DNA of 64,000 nucleotides, from positions 2,976,001 through 3,040,000 of the forward strand of contig NZ_CP159826.1 of assembly GCF_047729875.1 (NCBI RefSeq), written 5' to 3'. The DNA is from Marimicrobium sp913061115 (GTDB lineage: Bacteria > Pseudomonadota > Gammaproteobacteria > Pseudomonadales > Halieaceae). How positions within the stretch are numbered: the first letter of the stretch is position 1; every line of letters starts with the position of its first letter. Below are positions 1 to 8,369 of the stretch, piece after piece. A program made the translations under genes and the position numbers. The notes beneath the pieces are model-generated. The model did not search any database. It saw only the letters and a program-made list of their open reading frames with translations, and was not told the DNA's origin.

Positions 1-949
1 GCACTGCCGTGCGCAATTCTGCCGTGAGGGAGGAATTTCCCCCGACATCGAAGGCAAGCTTCTCGGAGTAACGGACGAAACGACCACCCTCGATGCTTTT
101 AGCCTGCTGCATCGCGCTGCGGGCGTGTTCCACCAGATCTGAAAACTCACCGCCGTCTTCCGGATAAATCGCCACACCGATACTCGCCTCTACTGCCACC
201 TGCTGATCACTGAGAAGCATCGGAGCGGAAATAGATTTGAGCATTTTCTCAGTAATAAGCTCCACATCGGCAGTCGAATTCACGTCTTCGAGAACAATCG
301 CAAACTCATCGCCACCAAGCCGCGCTATGCTGTCTGTACTGCGCATTTTATTGACCAGACGTTGCGATATAGATTTGATCATGACATCGCCATCAGACTC
401 GCCATAGTTGTCGTTGATGTTGGTGAACTGGTCGATGTTGATGTAGAGCAGAGCTGTGTTGAAGCCATACCGTTTAGAGCGGTCCATCGCACGCTCCAAA
501 TGAGCACGAAAACCCACCCGGTTGAGCACCCCGGTAAGCGTGTCGCGATTGGACAAGTGCCGGATTTGCTCGCGAGCCTGCTTGAGTTGAATGTTGTAAT
601 CGAGGATACGGTGCACCAGTGCATCCTGCAATTGCCCGCGGATAAGATAGTCCTGGGCGCCCAGTTCGCGCAAATGGCCAAAAGAAGCCTGCTCGGACTC
701 ATCCAACATCATAATAAGCGGGGCCGCGGCATTATTCTTGTTGGCCAGGCGTAATAAATATTCCGTTTGAGCCCCATGACCCATAATCACGGCATCTATC
801 ATAGGATCCAGGAGCGCTTCGAGTGGGCGCTCCATGGCTTCTGAGGCTGCAAGCTGGAACCTCGCCGGTTTAGCGCGCGCTAAGCATTCTGCAAGAATAA
901 GGTGGTCCGCCTTGTTCTCGGATATGATCAGTACTGTGTGCTGTTCCAC
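1..949 (-). CDS. Receiver-like/GGDEF diguanylate cyclase, partial (C-terminus beyond left edge)
   Basis: The gene reads leftward from a GTG at 949, with an in-frame TAG 9 bases upstream, so the start is well fixed. The first ~120 residues have a response-regulator-like pattern, but the position where the phospho-accepting Asp is expected reads IMG and the usual late Lys is replaced in LIRG. It therefore looks like a degenerate receiver. A GGDEF domain follows with an intact GGDEF active-site motif and an RxxD (RSTD) inhibitory site five residues before it, so cyclic-di-GMP synthesis with product feedback is expected. The reading frame is still open at base 1 and ends in TAELRTAV, which resembles the first residues of an EAL phosphodiesterase domain. 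A bifunctional GGDEF-EAL protein is likely but cannot be confirmed here. Confidence 0.85.
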   Translation of the reverse strand, partial: MEQHTVLIISENKADHLILAECLARAKPARFQLAASEAMERPLEALLDPMIDAVIMGHGAQTEYLLRLANKNNAAAPLIMMLDESEQASFGHLRELGAQDYLIRGQLQDALVHRILDYNIQLKQAREQIRHLSNRDTLTGVLNRVGFRAHLERAMDRSKRYGFNTALLYINIDQFTNINDNYGESDGDVMIKSISQRLVNKMRSTDSIARLGGDEFAIVLEDVNSTADVELITEKMLKSISAPMLLSDQQVAVEASIGVAIYPEDGGEFSDLVEHARSAMQQAKSIEGGRFVRYSEKLAFDVGGNSSLTAELRTAV

Positions 950-1286
950 TCTGAATCCCTAACTACTTGTTCACTGACGATTGGCAGCGCGCTGGTGAGT
1001 CGCATTTGGACCGCAGAAGCCGTCACGCAACCAACGTCTTATTCTTTAAATAACATAAGGTTATACGGAATTAATGAGTGAAACTCTAGTAAATGTTCAT
1101 TGAAAATTACCAAAGCGGCGACGCCCTTTCCAAGTCTCTCGATTCACGGCTCAATGCGTCGTCGTATTGTGGCAACTGCACGAGCTATTTGCGCCATGAG
1201 TTTGTCTCTATGGGGGATGGGGAATTAACACCCGCTTATTTTATGTTAGAATTGCGTTTCGTTTTTTCCGCCTTTAATAGCCACCT
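950..1286. other. Divergent intergenic region between the GGDEF gene and nadA
   Basis: This 337-base gap separates two divergently transcribed genes. It holds the candidate nadA promoter near its right end. A 65-codon open frame (1093-1290) ends in an ATGA overlap with nadA, but its sequence has no recognisable domain and I do not call it. The A/T-rich stretch around 1040-1080 is the likely place for the promoter of the minus-strand GGDEF gene, though I could not define boxes with confidence. Confidence 0.4.
1225..1252 (+). promoter_or_regulatory. Candidate sigma-70 promoter of nadA
   Basis: A TTAACA box (1225-1230) and a TAGAAT box (1247-1252) are separated by 16 bases. Each differs from consensus at one position. 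Transcription would start near 1259, giving a short leader of about 28 bases. No clear Shine-Dalgarno sequence lies before the nadA ATG. Confidence 0.45.
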
Positions 1287-2360
1287 ATGAGTCTTGCCTC
1301 CGAAAAACTGAAAACCATCCGGGATCAGGTGCAGTACCATCTCGATCGTGCCGAGCAAAAGCAGCTTACACCGGAACAGGAACAGTCACTTAAGAACCAG
1401 ATAAAAGTCCGATTGCAGGAAGAGAATGCTGTCATCGTGGCGCATTATTATACGTCCCCGGCAATCCAGGCCCTGGCCGAAGAGAGCGGTGGTTGCGTCT
1501 CGGATTCGCTCGAAATGGCACGCTTTGGCCATGATCATCCCGCCAGCACACTCGTGGTCGCGGGCGTCAAATTTATGGGTGAAACAGCCAAGATTCTTAC
1601 ACCCCAGAAACGCGTTCTGATGCCAACATTGGAAGCAACCTGCTCTTTGGATCTGGGTTGCCCGATCGATGAATTTTCGGCTTTCTGTGATCAGCATCCC
1701 GAGCGAAAAGTTGTTGTGTATGCCAATACCTCAGCGGCAGTGAAGGCCAGGGCCGACTGGGTCGTCACTTCAAGCATAGCCCTTGATGTGGTGGAACATC
1801 TGACAGAACAGGGCGAAAAAATTCTCTGGGCGCCCGACCAATATTTGGGTGATTACGTAAAACGACAAACCGGCGCCGATATGCTCATGTGGGATGGCGC
1901 GTGCATTGTGCATGAAGAGTTCAAGGCACGCGGTATCGCCGATTTGAAGCGAGTCTATCCCGATGCCGCGGTACTGGTGCATCCCGAATCACCCGCTGCA
2001 GTGGTGGACTTAGCCGATCGAGTGGGTTCAACCACACAGATTATTCGGGCTGCAAGTGAAATGAACAACAGGCGCTTCATTGTAGCCACCGACCAAGGTA
2101 TATTTTATAAGCTGCAACAGCAGGCACCCGATAAAGAGTTTATTATCGCGCCCACGGCCGGTGAAGGCGCCAGCTGTCGTAGTTGTGCCCAATGCCCCTG
2201 GATGGCAATGAATGATCTGGAAACACTGGCCCAGGTATTTGAGAGGGCCGATAACGAGATAAGTGTCGATCCCGCTATCGGAGAGCAAGCCATGATTCCT
2301 TTGCGCCGCATGCTAGACTTTGCCAGCGAGCTTCAGGTCACAGTCAAAGGCAACGCCTGA
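1287..2360 (+). CDS. nadA: Quinolinate synthase A
   Basis: NadA condenses iminoaspartate with dihydroxyacetone phosphate to quinolinate in de novo NAD synthesis, using one [4Fe-4S] cluster in the cytoplasm. The 357-residue length fits the family (E. coli about 347). The three cluster ligands are visible as Cys119 in EATCSLDLGC, Cys206 in DGACIVH and Cys303 at the end of the CxxCxxC motif (CRSCAQC). The substrate-site signature AHYYTSP is near residue 52, and VKFMGETAK and HPESP are also intact. The gene stands alone on the plus strand and converges on bepA, an arrangement I recall from other gammaproteobacteria. The start is the first in-frame ATG after the candidate promoter. Confidence 0.97.
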   Translation: MSLASEKLKTIRDQVQYHLDRAEQKQLTPEQEQSLKNQIKVRLQEENAVIVAHYYTSPAIQALAEESGGCVSDSLEMARFGHDHPASTLVVAGVKFMGETAKILTPQKRVLMPTLEATCSLDLGCPIDEFSAFCDQHPERKVVVYANTSAAVKARADWVVTSSIALDVVEHLTEQGEKILWAPDQYLGDYVKRQTGADMLMWDGACIVHEEFKARGIADLKRVYPDAAVLVHPESPAAVVDLADRVGSTTQIIRAASEMNNRRFIVATDQGIFYKLQQQAPDKEFIIAPTAGEGASCRSCAQCPWMAMNDLETLAQVFERADNEISVDPAIGEQAMIPLRRMLDFASELQVTVKGNA

Positions 2361-2393
2361 GGCCCTGGTCCCTGGGGAAGTTACGGCGAGAAT

Positions 2394-3848
2394 TTAAAAC
2401 TCCTCCATACGCTCCTGCATTCTGGCGACATCCACCAGACGCTGATGAATCTTAGCTGAAACCAAGTAGTTGCCCTGAGTTAATTTCAACGCATAGGTAA
2501 GTTGTTTTTTAGCGTCGCCCAAAGACCCCTTGAGAATAAAATACTCCGCCCGAGATTGATGCAGCTCTGCAATATTGCCGGACAAACCCTGTACCTCTGC
2601 AAGCAGATACCAAAGACTGGGATCATCGGGCCAGCGCTTGCTCTGCTTCACTAGTACTTCGGCGGCGATATGTGGCTGTTGATTTTTCATCAATGCTCTG
2701 GCGTAGCTCATGGTCAGCGGATGATTGCCCGGGGAGACCGCTAACCTGCGAGCCAATTTCTTTGCGGCCTGATCTGGCTTATTACGTGCCATATCAATAT
2801 CCGCATCGGCAATGATATATTCAAGACGATCAGGACTGTTTGACCAAATGGAGTCCAGCTCCACCCCAGCCTCATCAGCACGCCCAGAAGCCGTCAGCGC
2901 AAGAACCAGCCCATAGGTAGCGGCTTCGCGTGAATAGGGTGTGCCGTCCAGCTCTCCCTGAAATCTGGCTACCGCCAGAACTGGGGTTTCGGACAGCTCA
3001 GTGATAACGCGGGCCCGCATCAATTGATAATTCAGGTCTGGATCGCGCACTTTTTTGGGATATTTCCTCGCGCGATTGCGTGTATCGGCAATACGATTTT
3101 CGGACAGGGGATGAGAACGAAGAAATTCGGGCATCTGTTCGCTGGCTGAATACCGCGTTGTGCGCAGCATACGCTCAAACATCACAGGCGCTGCGTGCGG
3201 GTCCATATCCGCATCTATTATCGTTTGCATACCAACGCGGTCAGCTTCTTGCTCATTACTTCGACTGTAACTCAGCGCCGAATTCTGCGCAGCCGCCTGT
3301 GTTGCCGACAAAGCCGCCATACCCACGTCTGCACCAGTGGTTGCCATCAACACAAAACTCGCCAACATAGCGGCGAGGGTCAAAGGCTGTAATTTTTGTT
3401 GATACTCTACTCCGCGCGAGAAGTGACGTTGGCTCAAGTGAGCGATTTCATGCGCCAACACAGTGGCAAATTCGTCTTCCGTCTCGGCCCATAGAAGTAG
3501 CCCGTTGTGAATGCCTATCACGCCGCCGGGAACAGCAAAGGCATTCATTGTCGGATTGTCGACGATGACCAGATCTATGCGTCGATCCTCTAATCTAGAA
3601 TGACTGACCAGCATATAGATAAGATTTTCTACGTAATCAAACAACAAGGGATCATCTATGGTGGGGACTTGACCGCGAAAAGCTCGCAACCAGGCACGGC
3701 CTAACTGGTACTCGAATTCGGATGAAAACATGCTAGTGCTGGATTCACCGAGATTCGGTAATGTGAATTCCTCCGTGTTGGCGGAACCGGTATTGGCTAC
3801 AATTGAGGAGAATCCAATTGCGAGTATCAGGTGTCGCGCAAGTACCAT
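2394..3848 (-). CDS. bepA: BepA-type periplasmic M48 metalloprotease with TPR domain
   Basis: BepA-family proteins (YfgC) degrade or assist outer-membrane proteins stalled during assembly, acting in the periplasm near the BAM and LPT machines. The N-terminus has a signal-peptide-like hydrophobic run. The M48 zinc site is HEIAH at residues 133-137, with a third ligand at Glu201 in EQEAD. The C-terminal half is helical and repeat-rich, as expected for the TPR part. I chose the ATG at 3848 (AGGG four bases upstream, 484 residues, close to the 487 of E. coli BepA) over a GTG at 3869. The gene converges with nadA. The gap to the divergent dioxygenase gene is about 210 bases. Confidence 0.9.
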   Translation of the reverse strand: MVLARHLILAIGFSSIVANTGSANTEEFTLPNLGESSTSMFSSEFEYQLGRAWLRAFRGQVPTIDDPLLFDYVENLIYMLVSHSRLEDRRIDLVIVDNPTMNAFAVPGGVIGIHNGLLLWAETEDEFATVLAHEIAHLSQRHFSRGVEYQQKLQPLTLAAMLASFVLMATTGADVGMAALSATQAAAQNSALSYSRSNEQEADRVGMQTIIDADMDPHAAPVMFERMLRTTRYSASEQMPEFLRSHPLSENRIADTRNRARKYPKKVRDPDLNYQLMRARVITELSETPVLAVARFQGELDGTPYSREAATYGLVLALTASGRADEAGVELDSIWSNSPDRLEYIIADADIDMARNKPDQAAKKLARRLAVSPGNHPLTMSYARALMKNQQPHIAAEVLVKQSKRWPDDPSLWYLLAEVQGLSGNIAELHQSRAEYFILKGSLGDAKKQLTYALKLTQGNYLVSAKIHQRLVDVARMQERMEEF

Positions 3849-4058
3849 CAGCCCTGACAGATTAAACACAGTGTGTAACCACTAATTTATAGATTGATGT
3901 GCATTATTGTACTGCATTCACCGCGTTTCCGGATAAACCGTTTTCTCCTGACTTTTTGCATTGATTCACCATAAATTAGTCCATGTGCTTGCGCAGTTAT
4001 CGACTCGACAAAACAAATCGAATACAATTTTGATAGCTTTTGGTGATCAAAGAGACTT

Positions 4059-5030
4059 ATGAGTGCTTTTGAACTTACTACAGTAGACCTTGAATCTCGC
4101 AATATAGCGTCCGACTGTGCCAGGATTAGCACTCGGATTGAGTCATATCGGGCGCGTGAAGCTGCTGCTCACCCCTCACTCATCGTGAGCGAGCAGCATG
4201 AACCTCCGATACCTGCCGAGCGCTGCGTGCCAGAAATCACTGCGAATGAGCTCACCATAGATAGCCTACGTGCGGGAATCTCCGAGCATGGCGCACTCAT
4301 CGTCCGCAACCTCTTTTCTAAAACATCTATGGATACACTCATCAAGGCTGCGGACAGCGTCATCGACGCTTGTTCAGACTCGACTTTAACTCCGGGCATT
4401 AATACCTACTACAATCCACCCGGCAACCTCAGAACCATCATGCCAAAGAAGGATAGAGAGCTTGGCAATACAAGGAGCTTTCACCGCGAGTCTGGATCAG
4501 CTATGTGTGTCGAAGCCCCGAGTGTCGCAGAGGCATTGTTACAGCTGTACGAAGCACACGGCCTAAAAGAGCTGATCGGACTGTACCTCGGCGAACCGCC
4601 ATGTCTCTCTGTCAAAAAGTGGGTTTTAAGGCGCTCCAAACTGCCGGTTGCAGAGGCGGGTTGGCACCAAGATGGCGCATTTATGGGGACTAATCTCAAT
4701 AGCCTGAATATGTGGATGCCACTGAATGAATGCGGCGGCACAACAGGCGCGCCTAGTATGGATGTTGTACCACAGCGGCTCAATAAAATTGCCTCTGCGG
4801 CGGGGGCCCAATTCGACTGGTCAGTTAGTGATTCACAGGTGTCCAGTCGTCTTGTCAATAGCCAACCACTAGCACCCACGTTCAGTGCCGGCGATGTATT
4901 TTTCTTCGATCATTTTTATCTACACAGAACTCAATATCGACCCGACTTCACCAAACTGCGGTATGCAGTCGAAACCTGGTTTTTTGGCGCATCAAGCTTT
5001 CCAAAGAATCAAATACCTATCGCCTGGTGA
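4059..5030 (+). CDS. Phytanoyl-CoA dioxygenase (PhyH) family protein, paralogue 1
   Basis: The 323-residue protein has the Fe(II)/2-oxoglutarate facial triad HxD...H at His203, Asp205 (WHQDG) and His289 (YLHRT), with a following Arg301 suited to bind 2-oxoglutarate. PhyH-family enzymes hydroxylate or halogenate small molecules, lipids or glycan precursors; the substrate here cannot be read from sequence. The C-terminal half is clearly related to the product of 6404-7444: both share the GxWHQDG, AGDxxFFDHF and LHRT blocks and a similar tail. It lacks the N-terminal helical extension seen in the two other family members. It converges on the 5085-6275 gene with a 54-base gap that includes a weak 5-bp hairpin. 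A purine-rich AAGAGA lies before the ATG. Confidence 0.85.
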   Translation: MSAFELTTVDLESRNIASDCARISTRIESYRAREAAAHPSLIVSEQHEPPIPAERCVPEITANELTIDSLRAGISEHGALIVRNLFSKTSMDTLIKAADSVIDACSDSTLTPGINTYYNPPGNLRTIMPKKDRELGNTRSFHRESGSAMCVEAPSVAEALLQLYEAHGLKELIGLYLGEPPCLSVKKWVLRRSKLPVAEAGWHQDGAFMGTNLNSLNMWMPLNECGGTTGAPSMDVVPQRLNKIASAAGAQFDWSVSDSQVSSRLVNSQPLAPTFSAGDVFFFDHFYLHRTQYRPDFTKLRYAVETWFFGASSFPKNQIPIAW

Positions 5031-5084
5031 GCGCCAACATGCAGACCTTTTCGACGGCAATAGTGCCGCTTAACACCAGCACTG

Positions 5085-6275
5085 CTAGCCCTCATTTTTA
5101 TCAGTAGCGCAGTCTTTCCGGCGCGTCAAAGCGATATTGTAGGCCAGCTGTTGCTCATAGGCTTCGTCAACATGGCCTTCAGGCAGCTCATGTAAGGCCT
5201 TGTCCCAGTGAGCTTCGACATAGTCCTTGTTCAGCCAATAATATTTGAATGCATCTGACGTCCAATCTTTGTAGACCTCTTCCCAACTAAAACGATTAAA
5301 ATGAGGCTGGAGACAGCCCTCGGTAAGCGCTTCGCCCTCCAGTTGATAGCGAAAGTCTACGGACAGACGCATATGCTCGAGATTGTGATTTTCCATAGCC
5401 TTGTGAACGGTCATTGATTGGAAGAGCACGATATCCCCGGCTCTGAAATCCGCACCCACCCAGCGACATTTCAGCACTTCTTTACTGAGCACAGCACGTC
5501 GATTACCGGCGCCCAAGTGAAAGGTTAAAGGGAGCACACCATACTTATGTGAGCCCTCCATAATTGCCAAAGATCCATCCTTGACCGCACAATCCGCCAA
5601 TGGCATCCATGCCGCAGTCAAATTTGGAGTGCCCTGATTGTTAGGAAAGTCTTGATGCGGTGGCGTAGCCAGTTCTGGGCTATCAGGAAATATGAGCCTG
5701 ACAATACTCAGAGGCTGAGGGAAAGCGCTCTCGCCTAGCGCCTGTCGCATGACGTTTATCACATTGATTTCATGCGCCAGGCTATGAAAGGATTCAAGTT
5801 TTACGATGCGGTCGTGTGCTTGAAAAAACTTGGGGCTGCCCTCCCTGCGCGGCCGGCATAGTGCCTTGGCGCTCATTCGATTCCGTCCGCCTTCAATCCA
5901 CCCCAGCTCGGCAAGAATTTCTGTGATCTCATGCCTAAGTTGTTCTAACCGTTGCGTAGGGACAATATTACGGAGAAACAGGTAGCCGTCTGACGCCATC
6001 CGAGCGCGCAGTGCAGTGGTATTGCCCAATAATTCGTTTGCCTCATACATAGGCTCAAGCGTAATGTTATCGGCCATTGCGGGAAAAGCCTCTACCCGCA
6101 ACTCAATCAGGCGCCGCATCAATTCCTCACTGCCGCTAGCCCGCGCTATCGGTTGTAACAGGGCGATACCCGCATCATAATCGCCGGCCTTAGTCAGTGT
6201 CTCAACCTGCTCGAGCACCTCGCGATAGGCGTCGAGTCCGTCTGCACCATCAGGACACGCACTTTTAATTGTCAT
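5085..6275 (-). CDS. Phytanoyl-CoA dioxygenase (PhyH) family protein with N-terminal helical region, paralogue 2
   Basis: The 396-residue protein carries the iron triad His207/Asp209 (PPHQDF) and His291 (MTVHKA), with Arg303 as the likely 2-oxoglutarate ligand. Residues 13-67 form a helical, TPR-like stretch (AGDYDAGIALL, LMRRLIELR) that is also present in paralogue 3 but not in paralogue 1, so it may dock these two enzymes to a shared partner. The frame is open further upstream to 6458, but that part is Cys/Arg-rich and unlike any paralogue. The ATG at 6275 has GGAAG 7 bases upstream and aligns with the start of paralogue 3. The substrate is unknown. Clustering with sugar-nucleotide and sulfate chemistry suggests tailoring of a surface glycan or small metabolite (inference). 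Confidence 0.82.
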   Translation of the reverse strand: MTIKSACPDGADGLDAYREVLEQVETLTKAGDYDAGIALLQPIARASGSEELMRRLIELRVEAFPAMADNITLEPMYEANELLGNTTALRARMASDGYLFLRNIVPTQRLEQLRHEITEILAELGWIEGGRNRMSAKALCRPRREGSPKFFQAHDRIVKLESFHSLAHEINVINVMRQALGESAFPQPLSIVRLIFPDSPELATPPHQDFPNNQGTPNLTAAWMPLADCAVKDGSLAIMEGSHKYGVLPLTFHLGAGNRRAVLSKEVLKCRWVGADFRAGDIVLFQSMTVHKAMENHNLEHMRLSVDFRYQLEGEALTEGCLQPHFNRFSWEEVYKDWTSDAFKYYWLNKDYVEAHWDKALHELPEGHVDEAYEQQLAYNIALTRRKDCATDKNEG

Positions 6276-6403
6276 ACATACGCTTCCATAGCTGAAACTC
6301 ACTAAACTCGCGGGCGTCACTGGCGTCGCCGACTCAATGCAACAGACATTTCGCCAACCACAAAAACAGACACAACAAGCGCGGACATATCGTCTCGGTG
6401 ACG

Positions 6404-7444
6404 CTAGAAGACCACCGGTTGCTGCTTTAACGGCGCCGTTGACCCCGCGAAAAACCAAGATTCTATCGCATAACGATTATTCGTATGACTTAAGCCAAAG
6501 CCCGTGCGATGTAGATTAAAGTGGTCAAAGAAAAGTGCATCTCCCGCGCTGAATCTGGGGCACTGCACAGGGTTGGTCTGCGTTATCTCGTCCACAAGGC
6601 CCTGGCCCACTGTCCAATTAAAAGGAGATCCATGAGTGCCTGTCTCATGTATCTTTCTTTCCCCCCCCCCGATGATTTCCAATCCCGGTGCATCGGCATC
6701 ACCGCCACAGTCTGTGAGCGCGATCCACAAGTTTGCCGTTCTGATGGACGAGGCATCCCCAAGAAAGTAACCGTCCTGGTGCCAGCCTGAAGAAGCACCA
6801 TTGTTTGGCGCTGCGCAACGGACCACCCATTTGCGTACAGAAAGCACCGGATCTTCTCCAAAATAGCCGGTCAGTAGCGCGGGAAGACCGATCTCGCGAT
6901 AATACTCAATCAGCTGAAACGTTACAGGAGGACTATCAACACTCCACACCGAACCGACATTGGTGTAGCGCTCACCCCCACGAAACTGAGCAGGCCCTCC
7001 CTGCACGCTGGCGCATCTCCGGTACCAAGGGTTACTGTCCGCGTCTGACTCTGCGCCCTGAGAAACGTCAATTCTGGCCTGTAACACGCGGTCGATGTTT
7101 TCCCGCATCGTTTTAATTCGAGCAGAATCCATTAACCCCCGCACAATCAGACCGCCCTTACCAAAAATACCGGCCTTCAGGGCATCCGCGTCGAGGTCAC
7201 CCGCCCCAATCTCAGGAAAGCCTTCTACCGATCCAAACCGGTTGTCGTGAACAGGGGGCCAATTACCGTGGGGTTGTGGCCATTCCATTTCAGGATACCC
7301 CTGTATACGCAACTCAACCAGTCGCTGCGCCAGCGCAGGATCATCGTACCTTCCCGCCGTTTCCAACAATGCAATGGCAGATCGATAGTTGCCTTCCTGG
7401 ACGAGTTGTTCTGCCTGATTCAGAAGTTTGTGATAAGCGTTCAT
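6404..7444 (-). CDS. Phytanoyl-CoA dioxygenase (PhyH) family protein with N-terminal helical region, paralogue 3
   Basis: The 346-residue protein has the 2-oxoglutarate oxygenase triad His222/Asp224 (GWHQDG) and His312 (NLHRTG), with Arg324 downstream. Residues 1-53 repeat the helical extension of paralogue 2 (QEGNYRSAIALLE, AQRLVELRIQGYPEM). The catalytic part is closer to paralogue 1. The ATG at 7444 has AGGA 8 bases before it and is preferred over a start at 7486. Residues 259-261 are three glycines encoded by an uninterrupted run of ten G (plus-strand C run 6661-6670), an unusual and possibly slippage-prone tract. It is the first gene downstream of the methyltransferase, in the same direction, with an 80-base gap. 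Confidence 0.83.
   Translation of the reverse strand: MNAYHKLLNQAEQLVQEGNYRSAIALLETAGRYDDPALAQRLVELRIQGYPEMEWPQPHGNWPPVHDNRFGSVEGFPEIGAGDLDADALKAGIFGKGGLIVRGLMDSARIKTMRENIDRVLQARIDVSQGAESDADSNPWYRRCASVQGGPAQFRGGERYTNVGSVWSVDSPPVTFQLIEYYREIGLPALLTGYFGEDPVLSVRKWVVRCAAPNNGASSGWHQDGYFLGDASSIRTANLWIALTDCGGDADAPGLEIIGGGERKIHETGTHGSPFNWTVGQGLVDEITQTNPVQCPRFSAGDALFFDHFNLHRTGFGLSHTNNRYAIESWFFAGSTAPLKQQPVVF
6661..6670. repeat. Homopolymer tract of ten C (ten G in the coding strand)
   Basis: Ten uninterrupted C bases lie inside the third dioxygenase gene and read as three Gly codons plus the first base of a Glu codon. Loss or gain of one base would shift the frame at about residue 261 of 346 and remove His312 and Arg324. 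Tracts of this length are known contingency switches in some bacteria; whether this one varies is unknown. Confidence 0.9.
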
Positions 7445-7524
7445 GTGTTTATCCTGCACACTCCCTAAAGTGCTGTCAAATGCCACAACCTACTGCAGGC
7501 GACAAGCCAATGCAGCGAGAGGGC

Positions 7525-8322
7525 CTAACCATCGCCCTCTGCCGCCAGCTTTCCTTTGCCCTGTCCGCCTTTCTTATTCCCTTTGCGGGACTGGCGGAAA
7601 AAAGCGGCCTGACGACGAGCCTCCAAAAATAGTCCGGCATGCACATAAAACTGCCGCAACCGCTTTTGTGTCTCTTCGTCTTTTGAAAAAAGAAGATTCA
7701 GCAGCGGCTCACTGCTGGGTTCGCCACCTGGCTTCCTAATCACTCCCAGACCAAACCCATGATTAAATTTGAACACCTCGTCATGTTCTTTTTCGAGCTC
7801 TTCAAAATACTTCCACGCCCCAAAGTCCTTGATTTTAGCCATAACATCGTGAAACAGAACAATGCCACCAGGCTTCACCTTAGGGTACCAATTAGTGAAA
7901 TCCTCTTTAACTGCATCGTAGGTATGCAAACCGTCGATATGCAATAAGTCCAAGGAGTTCTCATTAAAGTGCTGCAGCGCCTCATTGAAGAACATACGTA
8001 AAAGATAGGAATTCCCGCGGTAGTACTCTCGCGCATGATCACTAACGTCAGTGTATATAGAATCATCATACGCATCGGTATGATCGTCACCTTCCCAACA
8101 GTCGACACCGTAGGCCACGCCATCAATGTCATGTTCAACCATGGACTGACAAAATGTGAAAAAAGACAATCCATTATAGACGCCAAGTTCAACTATTAAT
8201 TCAGGACGAATGGCAGCGACCAGGTCATATGCAAAGGGCAAATGGTCAACCCAAGTACTAAAAACCATTCGCTTGGGCTCAAACCGCTGAAGTGATGGCG
8301 GGAAATATATCGTATTATCCAT
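7525..8322 (-). CDS. Class I SAM-dependent methyltransferase
   Basis: The 265-residue protein has a Rossmann-type SAM-binding motif (IVELGVYNGLSFF, around residues 44-56), an acidic post-motif (VDCWEGDD) and the LLHIDGLHTYDAV block typical of the Methyltransf_24 group that often sits in glycan or cell-surface gene clusters. The C-terminal ~25 residues are Lys/Gly-rich and low in complexity. The substrate is not predictable. It lies 47 bases downstream of a glycosyltransferase and upstream of the PhyH genes, all on the minus strand, so co-transcription of sulfotransferase, GT2, methyltransferase and dioxygenases is likely. The ATG start is unambiguous. Confidence 0.83.
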   Translation of the reverse strand: MDNTIYFPPSLQRFEPKRMVFSTWVDHLPFAYDLVAAIRPELIVELGVYNGLSFFTFCQSMVEHDIDGVAYGVDCWEGDDHTDAYDDSIYTDVSDHAREYYRGNSYLLRMFFNEALQHFNENSLDLLHIDGLHTYDAVKEDFTNWYPKVKPGGIVLFHDVMAKIKDFGAWKYFEELEKEHDEVFKFNHGFGLGVIRKPGGEPSSEPLLNLLFSKDEETQKRLRQFYVHAGLFLEARRQAAFFRQSRKGNKKGGQGKGKLAAEGDG

Positions 8323-8369
8323 AAATTGTTCTCAACCTCTTTTGTGGCCACATTCCAGGCCGACATATG

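Noticed and set aside
1093..1290. 65-codon plus-strand frame ending in an ATGA overlap with nadA
   Set aside because: No recognisable domain, poor codon character, and it covers the candidate nadA promoter; a chance overlap is more likely.
5031..5084. Hairpin CGGCA-ATAG-TGCCG between convergent dioxygenase genes as a terminator
   Set aside because: Only five base pairs and no T run on either strand.
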